Below are positions 7,946 to 17,878 of a stretch of 64,000 bases of DNA, piece after piece. The notes under the pieces were generated by a model. It was not told the origin of the DNA. It searched no databases and was given only the letters and a program-made list of their open reading frames with translations. Source of the DNA: Gautieria morchelliformis (taxonomy: Eukaryota; Basidiomycota; Agaricomycetes; Gomphales; Gomphaceae). Numbering within the stretch: position 1 is the stretch's first letter; each line of letters begins with the position of its first letter. A program made the translations under genes and the position numbers. The stretch covers positions 39,515-103,514 of the forward strand of contig WHVA01000412.1 of the NCBI GenBank assembly GCA_015179125.1, read 5' to 3'.

Positions 7946-10900
7946 GATGTGTGCCCCTGCTGCCTGTACATAACAGGTTTGCCTGTCTTGAAGTAGAGAA
8001 TGAAAAGCCCCCACTCCCCTCACTTCATACAGACCCACCAGATAAAGTCACACAAAAACCAAATCCGACACCCCGTCCATCCCGCATCCGCCCTTGGGAG
8101 AAACGCCTTCCGAAGCGCTATGTTGTCGCTGCCACCCCTGGCCCCAAGTCACTAGTCATTACGGTGGAGATCCAGACGACAGATACGGCGGAAGTCAAAT
8201 CCGGACCCGCCCTTGTCGATTGCGGGGCCGCTGGTCAGTTTATAGACCGGGACTATGTGGAACGGAACCGACTGACCATGCGGAGGTTGCAACGTGCAAT
8301 CCCGGTGTTCAATGTGGATGGAAGCCCCAATGAGGCAGGGTCCATCACGGAGATAGTAGACACAATTCTCCGCTACGATGGGCACTCGGAACGCACTTCC
8401 TTTGCAGTCACCAGCCTGGGGAAGCAAGACATCATCCTCGGGTTTACCTGGCTTCAGGAGCACAACACGGAGATCAATTGGCAGACTCGGAAGGTACTGA
8501 TGAGTCGATGTCCAGCCAAGTGTCACATGTGCCGGTCGGAAGTGCAGAAGGAACGCCAGGAGCAGCGGAAGACCGAACGGCTCATACAGACATGTCGTTC
8601 TGGCCCCCATCCACTGCTTGCAGAAGAAGACTCGGAAGCTGAATTTGAACCGTATCCCACTTCCAATTCCAATTCCAATTCCGACTCCAACGTCATCCGA
8701 CTCGGCCCGTAAGACACTCTGGCGGAAGGGGAGCGCTTGCTGTACGTAAACCTTCTGCCGGAAGCGGAACACATCCACCCCACCGGAAATATTTCGCAAC
8801 GCCTTGCTGAAACCTCCAAGAGGCATGATAGAGTGGAGGCGGAAATTCCAGAGTACCTGCGGGAGTTCGAGGATGTCTTTTCCAAGGAGTCGTTTGATGC
8901 CCTGCCTGCACGGAAGCTGTGGGACCACGCCATTGAGTTGGAGCCTGGGTCAAAGCCCACCAACTGCAAAGTCTACCCGCTGTCACCCAAGGAGCAGGTA
9001 GAGCTCGATGCATTCCTTGCGGAAAACCTCCGCACAGGGAGGATCCTCCCCTCCAAGTCATCCATGGCATCTCCGGTGTTCTTCATCAAGAAGAAGGACC
9101 GCTCGCTCAGACTTGTGCAGGATTACCGAGCCTTGAATGTGATCGCGATCAAGAACCGGCACCCCATTCCACTCATTTCCGAACTAATCACACAACTCCG
9201 TGGGGCAAGGTACTTCACTAAGCTGGATGTCCGCTGGGGCTTCAATAATGTTCGGATCCGAGAGGGAGATGAGTGGAAGGCCGCATTCCGCACCAACCGA
9301 GGACTCTTTGAGCCGCAGGTCATGTTCTTCGGCCTCACTAACAGTTCCGCCACATTCCAGACGATGCTGAATGACATTTTCCGTGAGATGATAGCAGAAG
9401 GGGTTGTCTGCGTCTACCTCAATGACATCCTGATCTTCACAAAAACAATGTCCGAACATCGGGAAGTCGTGCGGAGAGTCTTGGAACAGCTCCGGGAATA
9501 CAACCTGTGTCTCAAGCCGGAAAAGTGCGAATTTGAGCGGACGCGGATGGAGTATCTTGGGGTGATTGTGTCGGAAGGAAAGGTAGAAATGGACCCAGTC
9601 AAAGTTTCCGGTGTGTCGGATTGGCCTGTGCCGCGGAACAAGAAGGAGGTCCAGTCCTTCATTGGGTTTGTCAATTTCTACCGGCGGTTCATCAAGGACT
9701 TCTCCTGCCACGCCCATGCCCTCCTTGACCTCACCAAGAAGGAGGTTGGATGGCAGTGGGGAGAGCCGGAACAGGCCTCCTTTGACAAACTCAAGGAGCT
9801 GATCACTTCTGCCCCGGTCCTGATCTTTCCCGACGACTCTCACCCTTACCGAGTCGAGGCAGATTCTTCCGACACAGCTACCAGAGCGGTCTTGTCACAA
9901 CAGTCACCGGAAGATGGTGGGGGGTGGCATCCGATTGCCTTCTTCTCTAAGAGCCTGAGTCCGGTTGAGCGGAACTATGAGATCCATGACAAGGAGATGC
10001 TGGCAATCATCCGAGCACTGGAGGAGTGGCGACATTGCCTCGAGGGTGCTCTATGCCCATTTGAGATCTGGACAGACCACAAGAACCTTGAGTATTTCCG
10101 CACGTCTAAGAAGTTGAACCGACGACAAGCACGGTGTTCCCTACACCTGTCCCAGTTCGACTTCATGCTCCACCACCGCCCCGGCTGCACCATGGGCAAG
10201 CCTGATGCCCTATCCCGCCGCGCGGATCATGGAAGCGGAAGTGGAGACAACGTGGATATGACACTGCTCCGCCCAAGTCTCTTTGCAATCCGTGCCCTAG
10301 AGGGAGTGACTGCAGTTGGGGTGGAAGCGGAAATGCTCCGGGATATCCGGAGGCAGTACCGGAATGGAGAAAAGGAGGAGTCGGTGGTGAAGGCAGTGGA
10401 GGAACTTTGGAAAGGGCACGCACGATCCGTATGGGCAGCGGAATGGTCGAAACGTGATGGACTGCTCCACTTCAGAGGCAAGGTCTACGTTCCAGGTGGT
10501 GCGGACCTCCGCCACCGCATCGTGTCCCAGCACCATGACACACGGGTCGCTGGGCATGCTGGCAGGTGGAAGACACTGGAGTTGGTGGCTCGGAATTACT
10601 GGTGGCCCCAGATGTCCCGCTACATTGGACAGTACGTGAAGACATGTGACCTTGGTCTCTGAACCAAAGCACAACGACATCCGCCCGTCGGAGAACTTGT
10701 TCCACTCCCGATTCCCGAATCCTGCTGGGACACCATCAGTGTCGACTTCATCGTTGAACTCCTAGAGTCTCATGGCTACGACGCGATCATGAACGTCGTG
10801 GATTCGGTAAGCAAGGTGTCCCACTTCATTCCGATGCACACGACGATCACAGCCCTCGGAGCGGCCCGCCTGTTCCTTGCACATGTCTGGAAGTTGCATG

Positions 10901-12132
10901 GGCTCCCGAAGCAAGTTGTTTCCGACCGAGGTCCGCAGTTTGTCGCGGAACTGACTCGGGAGCTCTACCACCTGCTCGGCATAAAGCTGGCTACCACCAC
11001 AGCATACCATCCGCAGGGTGACGGACAGGCGGAACAGGTCAATCAGGAGTTGGAGCAATATCTCCGCCTCTTTGTCAATGAGAGGCAGGATGACTGGGAT
11101 GAGTTACTTCCACTGGCGGAATTCCAATACAACAACCATGTACATTCCGCCACACAACAGACTCCCTTCATGCTTGACTCCGGACGACACCCGTGGATGG
11201 GCTTCGAACCATGCCAGGCTGAGTCCTGACTCGACACGGTCAATGAGTTCCGAGACCGCATGGACTCCACCCTTTCGGAAGCCAAGTCGGCCCTTGCAAA
11301 GGCCAAGGATGACATGGCAAGGTACTACAACCAACGCCAGGTTCCCACCCCAGAGTACCAAGTTGGAGACAAGGTGTATCTAGATGCAAGTGACATCCGC
11401 ACCACACGCCCCTCGCAGAAGCTTGCCCACCGCTACCTTGGGCCCTTCACAGTGACGCGGAGGGTTGGACGGAATGCATACCGCCTCCGACTTCCGATGT
11501 CCATGTCCCGCCTCCACCCCGTCTTCAACGTGGTGAAGTTACTCCCTATGCTTGAGGACCCAATTCCAGGTCGGAAGGCTCGTCCGCCACCTCCGCCGGA
11601 AATTGTAGATGGGGAAGAGCACTATGTGGTGGAACGGATCCTGGACAGCCGGTTTGTGCGAGGACGACTCCAATTCCTCGTGAAATGGGAAGGGTATTGG
11701 TACGAGGAAAATTCGTGGGTCCCAGAGCCAGATGTTTCTGCTCCAGACAAACTCCGTGAGTTCTATAGGACACACCCCGGTGCCCCTCGCTGGATCCGCT
11801 CGTTGGCATTTCAATCCCTCATGTCCCGTGCTTCGAGGACGCAGCACGCTAGAGGGGGGGTGATGTCAGGGGACACCCTGTTTTCCACTTCCAGTTCCGA
11901 CACCACACCCAGTTCCGACTCCATTTCCGACTCCGGTTCCGGTTCCGATTCCATCTCCGCCTCCGCTTTCGGAAATGATTCCGCTTCTGGGAGAACTTCC
12001 ACCAGTTCTGTTCGCCTTTCCAGTTCCACTCCAATTTCCGACTTCCACTCTCGGAACAGTGTCGGAAATCAAGCGACTCACGTAACAGGTGGCATCAAGG
12101 GTCGATCAAGGGTCAGGGAGATGCAGGGTTGA
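7942..12132 (+). pseudogene. Family B Pol (protease-RT-RNase H-integrase-chromodomain), three stops
   Basis: Pol lies in the -1 frame relative to Gag and has no ATG at its start, so it needs frameshifting. Order: protease (VDCGAAGQFIDRDYV, about 8210), reverse transcriptase (FFIKKKDRSLRLVQDYRAL; FTKLDVRWGFNNVRI; YLNDILIF at about 9412, where YLDD is expected), RNase H (VEADSSDTATRAVLSQQ; EIHDKEMLAI), zinc-binding HHCC module (HHDTRVAGH), integrase core (ISVDFIVE; VVSDRGPQF; NQELEQYL) and a chromodomain (VVERILDSRFVRGRLQFLVK, about 11620). Stops: TAA 8710, TGA 10660, TGA 11227. The frame runs through the polypurine tract and 269 nt into the 3' LTR, ending at 12130-12132 with a Ser/Asp-rich tail. 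Confidence 0.9.
11851..11863 (+). other. Polypurine tract, family B
   Basis: AGAGGGGGGGTGA immediately before the 3' LTR. This is the plus-strand primer for reverse transcription and is conserved in the other copy (53446-53458, minus). Confidence 0.85.
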
Positions 12133-12348
12133 TGGCGGGTGCCAAGTGTTGTCCCTGGCTGCGCAGCGTAGTATAATACGGGCTCGCTGACATTGGGGGT
12201 CCTTAGACTTTTCTCTTCGGATTTCCCCTTGTCAGGTGAGACTCCCCTCTCTTGTATAGTTTGTTCACTTATACATACTTTGGATTTTCCCTTGTCAGTC
12301 AGTTGTGTGGTAGTGTGATCTCCACAGCCAGCTAGGGTTGCCCTTACA
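11864..12348 (+). repeat. 3' LTR, family B copy 1
   Basis: 485 bp, same ends as the 5' LTR. Relative to it there is an 18-bp insertion in the TTCC array, a 4-bp GTCA duplication and about 16-18 substitutions. Confidence 0.92.
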
Positions 12349-12380
12349 GCCTTCCCTGACTGTCATTAAAGGTATTGGAG
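12349..12380 (+). pseudogene. GST intron/exon scrap joined to the LTR
   Basis: GCCTTCC.TGACTGTCATTAAAGGTATTGGAG directly after the LTR matches the end of intron 2 plus the start of exon 3 of the GST genes at 18.3, 26.2 and 29.3 kb, here in plus orientation. Similarity stops at 12380. Only a junction fragment; not expressed. Confidence 0.6.
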
Positions 12381-12385
12381 CCAGA

Positions 12386-12803
12386 TGTTCGAGATGCTCC
12401 CGACTCTGGAATGCTGGTACACCGGCACGGCATTGGCACAGCGGCAGCTCGAAGATATTAGTAATACAAGGTCTTCACATTTAGTAAACCGATGGATCTC
12501 GAGTAGATAAAATATTATATTTACATTCCTTCATTCTACAGGTTATGGGCCCTGGCCATAACTGAAGTGTGACAGACTAAAACATACCCTAACTGCATAC
12601 AAGTGCACTCCACACTCTAAATCAATTAAATACCAATCAACATGTCAATGAGCAACAATACGTACAAGATCGACCCCCTAAACTATGTGGCATGGTGCCG
12701 GCAGCTTGAGGTTATTGGGAACTGCCAGACAGTTCCCATGCACGAACTGTACAGTGGGTCCCTAAGGGGCCCACTGGCATTAGCTGAGCTACTATGTACA
12801 TAG
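12386..12803 (+). pseudogene. Copia 5'-end relic: LTR end, primer site, gag start
   Basis: An LTR-like sequence ends CATTCTACA at 12540. GGTTATGGGCCC follows directly, the same primer site as in the complete copia element (24463 down) and the TRIM (42918 down). An ATG at 12642 opens MSMSNNTYKIDPLNYVAWCR, which resembles copia Gag N-termini (PLNG-NY-W pattern). The frame stops after 53 codons. The LTR start near 12386 is uncertain. Confidence 0.5.
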
Positions 12804-13097
12804 GTTATTTACAGTTGGATCTCCAAGACCATGTGCACACATGGCTCATGTTGATCTCAGCGACTGCTAAATCTCCAGTTTTGTCTAGGATCAGGCAGTT
12901 ATGCTCATGTTGTACATCCTCAGTAAAATTAGGTGTTAACAGCTCTTCACCACTCTGATTATGTCTTGTAGAAACACCACGTCTAGGTAGGTGTGGCAGC
13001 CACTCTTGGTCTGTGTTTTTCTTCCTGCTGATTCGGATACCCATGAGTTCTTGGAAAATTCTTCGTACAATGTTCTGTGACAAGGTGAGATTGTATA
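12804..13097. other. No gene recognised
   Basis: Minus-strand open frames here (12805-13083 and 12936-13388) have no recognisable family and run into the solo LTR. Confidence 0.4.
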
Positions 13098-14127
13098 TGT
13101 CATGATTGTCAAGATTGGTTTTTGGGCGTTAATATCGTGTATTAGTGAACACAGCGAATGCCCAAATAACTTGTGTGAATAAGTATGCCGTTCGGCGAAT
13201 AGGTGAACCGATAAATGTTCACAAGATAAGAGGGTTGCCCAAACAGGGCTCGCCCTATCTACAGTCATAGCGAAATAGTCCGTGGCACTTGACGATGTAA
13301 CATGCAAGGTGTCATGGAAGGGCTGTATAAGTAGCGACAATCCCTTCGCCGGCGAAGGTGCTCTTTCAGAGCCCTTCGCCAACAGCACAGAAAATAGTTC
13401 GAAGGCTAAGGTAACGAAGATGAAGTATGAGAACTCACCAGTGATGCCTAAGTCCTCTTCTGGTCGAAGATAGAAATCTCCAGGAGAAGGCTCAAGGTGA
13501 TGATCACAGCGAGGTCAAGTTTGCCCAAGATGAACGACGTATGATAATTGAACTGGGGAATATACATGCGAATGCAAACTACTTATATCGAATGCTCGTG
13601 AGGTATCAGTGAATAGGAAAGAGGCTGTCACGAGTCAGGGTTGGATAGGGGTGTGCAGTCGTGATACAATATAGATGAAATAAACATACAATAGAGTGAG
13701 AGAAGAGGGAGAACATGAAATGACAGAGAGTAAAGGTGGCGAAGTCACCTATGTACGAAATCATGTCTTGGGGCCCGCATATACACTGCCCTGCATGGGT
13801 TCTTCATCTACTGGGTTGATCCCACATGACCTACAGGTAGGACGTCCCGCGAATGCACCCTGCTCATATGAACACCAAAAGGGGGTTGGATTGAGAAGCT
13901 GATGGAGCTACTGATGAGCCATCATGCCAGGTAGGGATGTCGATCGTGATTTGATGGTGTGCCTGCTGGCGAATGATGCGAACAGCGAATGACTGTTCGG
14001 TGAAGGAACGGAGATGACATAGGGGAGGAGTGGTCAAGGTGGAGGGCGAAGCCGAGCGAACATGGGGGAGGAGTGGCGAAAGGGGAAATGGGAATAACAA
14101 GGTGCAGGAAATACACAAGTCATGACA
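13098..14127 (+). repeat. Probable solo LTR, third family, GCGAA-rich
   Basis: 1030 bp bounded by TGTCATGA and its exact inverse TCATGACA. The interior holds about 13 GCGAA/TTCGC words, confined to these limits apart from one at 14458, plus a 16-bp palindrome CCTTCGCCGGCGAAGG at 13343. TGTATAAGTAG near 13325 gives a possible plus-strand TATA box. The flanks (GTATA / ATCCG) are not duplicated, so assignment rests on the ends and internal word content. Confidence 0.5.
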
Positions 14128-14899
14128 ATCCGATCATAGGAACACCATTGTATCATGTTTGAATACACAACTAATAACTTACTTAGTCGTTATCTGGTTC
14201 AATGCACGTGAGGGTCGGTCTCTACTCAAGTAGGTAACCAATAAGTATATGCTCGCCGACCTCAAACAATACTGACCTGGTGATTTGTGCACTATAATTT
14301 CCAGCACCACGGTCATTCTCAGGTGGCGCAGAAGCAGCTAGTGACAGTAAGGCAAGACCAAGGTGAGTCAAATCTGTTATTGGAATACGAGAATAATGAG
14401 AACTCAGGGTGTTAGAGCATGCCAGCTTCTTGGTAGCACGTGCATCATCCCCTGCATCAAGCGAATGTTTTTTGTTGTTAATACCGTGAATAAGCTCATG
14501 CGGGCCAACTATCCCATCATCACTCTCTGGCTCAATTGTCAAACCCTCAACTTACTGCCATAATGCTTCTCGAGTCTCAAGAGCCATCGCATTACGCAAC
14601 TTCGAATTCATCAGAGTTGGCGGTGGGTTCAAATATGGGTCTCTCGGGTCGTGGTGAACAGCCCGCATGTTTTCAGGGTGTGGGGAAGGCAGTGGAACGG
14701 CTCTAAGGTAGGAAAGAAAATTCTATGGGGCAGTGTGGATGTGATGTAGCTATGACGCATCGCGTTGAGGTGCTACCTATTAGAGTAATGGAACTACTTT
14801 TATCTCCACCGATCTGCCTGGTTTTGAGGGGCTCAAGTCTAATCAGATTAAGCCTACTAGTGAGGCTTAAACATGGATGTAGGTAATAGCATCGCAACT
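14128..14899. other. Possible exon remnant, otherwise non-coding
   Basis: Minus strand about 14690-14560 reads VHHDPRDPYLNPPPTLMNSK then LRNAMALETREALWQ, followed by GTAAGTTG. This looks like a genuine exon with a donor site. A continuing ORF (14542-14222) is open but unrecognised. No family assigned. Confidence 0.3.
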
Positions 14900-15557
14900 T
14901 GTTACGTATCGAGATTTCCACTAAGTCGGAACTGGAAAGGACAGCAGCTTCAACTTGTAGGTTGCACCCCCGATGAACTATCGTCCTAGGTATTTCGGAA
15001 ATGGGTCGGAAGTCGGAAAATACTGAATCAAAGGTTGGTCGGAACTTGAGTCGGAACTGAGGCCGAAGGCGGAAGACGGAAGGAGAGACTGAGATCTTGC
15101 TAGACTCGCTGTACTAAGAACAGGAGATGGAGCGAAGGAAATCAAGTATCGAAGGCGATTATCTGATTGAAGAATAAGAGACATACATGACAGGCTTTTA
15201 TACAAAGAGCTGAGGCAACAGGTAATGGTGTGGTACTAAGCAAAATTCTGGGGGAAGCGGAAGTCGAGTAAACAATGTGTGGGAACTAACTATTGGGAAC
15301 AATGGGACTACAAGGGGGGTTCAGGGTAAGGTAGAACAATGGCAAAGAACAAGGGGTCGGGAAAACATATCTGACAATGAAACACAAGGAGGACCGGATG
15401 TATGATTTTGATGAACGGTGAGGTGGGTCTGGTGGGTCCGAGTAATAGAGTCGAAAGAACAAGGAAAATGTACAAGGGGTGGAATGTCGGAAATATCGGA
15501 GGGGCAGAATGTTTTGCGGAACTGAGGGTCGGAAGTCGGAAATAAACGGTCGTAACA
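14900..15557 (-). repeat. Family A solo LTR with CAACT target duplication
   Basis: 658 bp, TGTTACG..CGTAACA, flanked on both sides by CAACT (14895-14899 and 15558-15562). Orientation as the 1056-1738 LTR. The predicted primer 11-mer is intact. Formed by LTR-LTR recombination of a complete insertion. Confidence 0.93.
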
Positions 15558-15949
15558 CAACTACACGATATGTGCAGGCACAATTTGACAAGTTAATAAA
15601 AACTTGTGCTCAAAGGACATCAGGAAAACGCCGAAAACCTGGCAGCCGAGGCCTAAAATACATCACCCAACAGGCGCTACTGCTGGTCATGTAAATCGGG
15701 CCTTCCTATGTAGTCTGCGTAGGCCGACATATATTGAGGCTACCTGTGTAGGCCACATAGGCCGATGTACTAAAGCCATGCAGCATTGTAGCCTACATGT
15801 CAATCACTCAAACGAGCCTCTGATAACTTGAGTGTATGGTGAGATATGTGAGTTCACTTGTTACAACACAGCTAGCATCCTCTAACACATGCTGCCGTTG
15901 CACAGGTGTTGTTGTGCATACAGGATGATACACATATATTTTGTACTCC
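15558..15949. other. No gene recognised
   Basis: Short palindromic TAGGCC/GGCCTA words (15710-15790, again near 17450-17490) but no coding signal. Confidence 0.35.
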
Positions 15950-16620
15950 ACAGTACGGGCTTTCTTTTCTGACAGACATGATGGGGTTGACACAAGACTG
16001 GCACAGATAGGGGAGGAAATCACTTCACTTGTCAGTTTTCTGCAGCAAGTATATGGAACATTCTGGTTCAAATTCCAGCTCGAGTTGTCCACCCGTCCCG
16101 AAAATTATCTAGGAGAAATAGAGACGTGGAATGTTGCAGAGAAGGATGCTATCAGCTATACCATTGTTGTTGTCTTATGGATGTCTTTTCTCTTCTTCAG
16201 CAACTCTCAGAAGCCCTTAAGAAGTTTCATCTTGGCAAATGGGAGCTCAAAGAAGGTGACGGCGCATTTTACGGGCCAAAGATTGACATTAAAATTCGGG
16301 ATGCTCTTTGACGTTCATCCCAATGGGCAACGATTCAGTTGGATTTCCCGCTTCCTGTCAAGTTCAAACTTAAGTATGCAGTGCCGAGGACCACGATGCA
16401 GTGGATCACCCTCCTAATTGCCCTGTTATAATTCATTGCACAATACTTGGTAGTTTGGAGCATTTTGTTGGTATTGTGACAGAGCATTTTTTTGGGCAAG
16501 TGGTGGGTGTCCTACACCTAGGTGTGGAAGTACAATGTTATTTTTGCAATGTGCCCTGCTGCACCGTTTTCTTGTAAGTTATTTCAAGCTCCGATGTTTC
16601 GAGGCTGCACGTGACCTGAA
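15950..16620 (+). pseudogene. Threonyl-tRNA synthetase pseudogene (catalytic-domain fragment)
   Basis: Three blocks in order match the class II core of Thr[22 protein letters not shown] then [13 protein letters not shown] (about 16045-16145); [20 protein letters not shown] then [15 protein letters not shown] (about 16205-16312); QWATIQLDFPLPVKFKLKY (about 16325-16380). A further block near 16430-16500 reads IIHCTILGSLEHFVGIVTEH, as in the following RPVIIHRA..GSLER motif. A remnant intron ending CTTCTTCAG separates blocks 1 and 2, but its GT donor is lost. A TGA follows IRDAL. Because intron sequence is retained, this is a genomic duplication or capture, not a processed retrocopy. N-terminal editing and C-terminal anticodon domains are not visible. 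Confidence 0.8.
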
Positions 16621-17878
16621 GCATTGTTTCGGTATACAACCAAACACGACCTTCTGTCCATACCACCACCAACGTGCCTTGGGTCCTCGAGCTGCAGACA
16701 CACTGTATACTTTTCTGATATTTCTTTATGACTCCCTATGGATGCTAATATGTTCTGGTAAAATTTTATGTTCACTCCATCATTTCTTCCCCTGCACCGC
16801 ATGCTTCGTTTGAGCTCGTCAGCACTTGACAAGTGTCAAATTTAGAATGGCATAAACATCTTCAACTAAACTGCTCTGTGATTGTTGGACTGTCACCCAT
16901 GGCTGATCCAATCTTTCACTTGACCACACATTGTCGCGGAGTGCCGTTGTCAATGCGGGTGAGGCTCCTACTCTCCACAGTGCAGGTAATCCTTTGTGGA
17001 GGACTCTTTCCATGAGGTGTATGTGCACCAGCTCAATGGCCATCCAGCCTGGCGATGCTTTAGCATGAAATCTGCTCAGAGTCTCTGTCGCCTCAAGAGA
17101 ATCGGTATGGTAACGGCAGGTAAGTCCCCACGGTATCTTTTAACCACAATACAATGTTAACATGTGCTGTCATGCCTGCCTTGTGATCATGCAAGACAGC
17201 CCAAGCCCGAACTTCAATCTGACAAAGTTGACGCTGGCCGTGCAGCCCATTGAAGAATGACGATTGAGAATGGTTGAGGTCCCATTTGCTAATTTATTCG
17301 CTAGCAGGTCATAGTACGCGTACAGTATAAATGAGATATATTGATTCCAAATAAGCTTGAATTGAAGAAATACAGCAGACAGCCTATGGCACAACTACCT
17401 CGCCGCTACATCAACCTACAGCGCTCAATGTACTCTTGTGTGTTCACTACGTAGGCCTACAAGACAGCTATATGGGCCTACAGTACCACCGTCGAACTAC
17501 GGTATGCTACATAAACGGCCAAACATAGCCTTTTTCCTGATGGAGGCGGGTCGGTCAGGCTGTGATGAGCCCACGTGTTATGATGCTGAATACCTATATT
17601 GTTTGGACCTACGAACGAGGACTAACATCTATGAAGCTAAACTGAACGCAAGTCACGCCATATTCGTATCGGCTCATGATCCGAGTACCCCGACCGACTG
17701 ATCACAGGTCGAGCACCCACTATAACCCCGCTAGATCTCATCTACTCGTGAGAATTCCCACCGCGATTACCAACCCTTAAATTGGGGTGGGAAAAGTCGA
17801 ACTAACAACTTCAATTATGTAATCCATCACAATAGATCCTTCGTACTAGTTGTGACTCGCGGGCCTAATTTCATCTTC
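16621..17878. other. No gene recognised
   Basis: From 17779 onward the sequence (TTGGGGTGGGAAAAGTCGAA) matches the 3' flanks of the other GST copies (25700 and 28830), marking the left edge of the duplicated GST unit. Between 16620 and 17778 only unsupported short ORFs. Confidence 0.4.

Larger units (their letters stand above)
6120..12348 (+). mobile_element. Full-length Ty3/gypsy chromovirus, family B copy 1
   Basis: LTR (6120-6582), self-complementary primer site, gag, -1 pol with protease, reverse transcriptase, RNase H, integrase and chromodomain, polypurine tract (11851-11863) and 3' LTR (11864-12348). Left flank ATGCA and right flank GCCTT do not form a target duplication. The LTRs differ by roughly 4% by eye plus an 18-bp indel, so this is an old insertion. 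Five in-frame stops make it non-autonomous. A second copy in the opposite orientation lies at 52956-59205. Confidence 0.92.
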
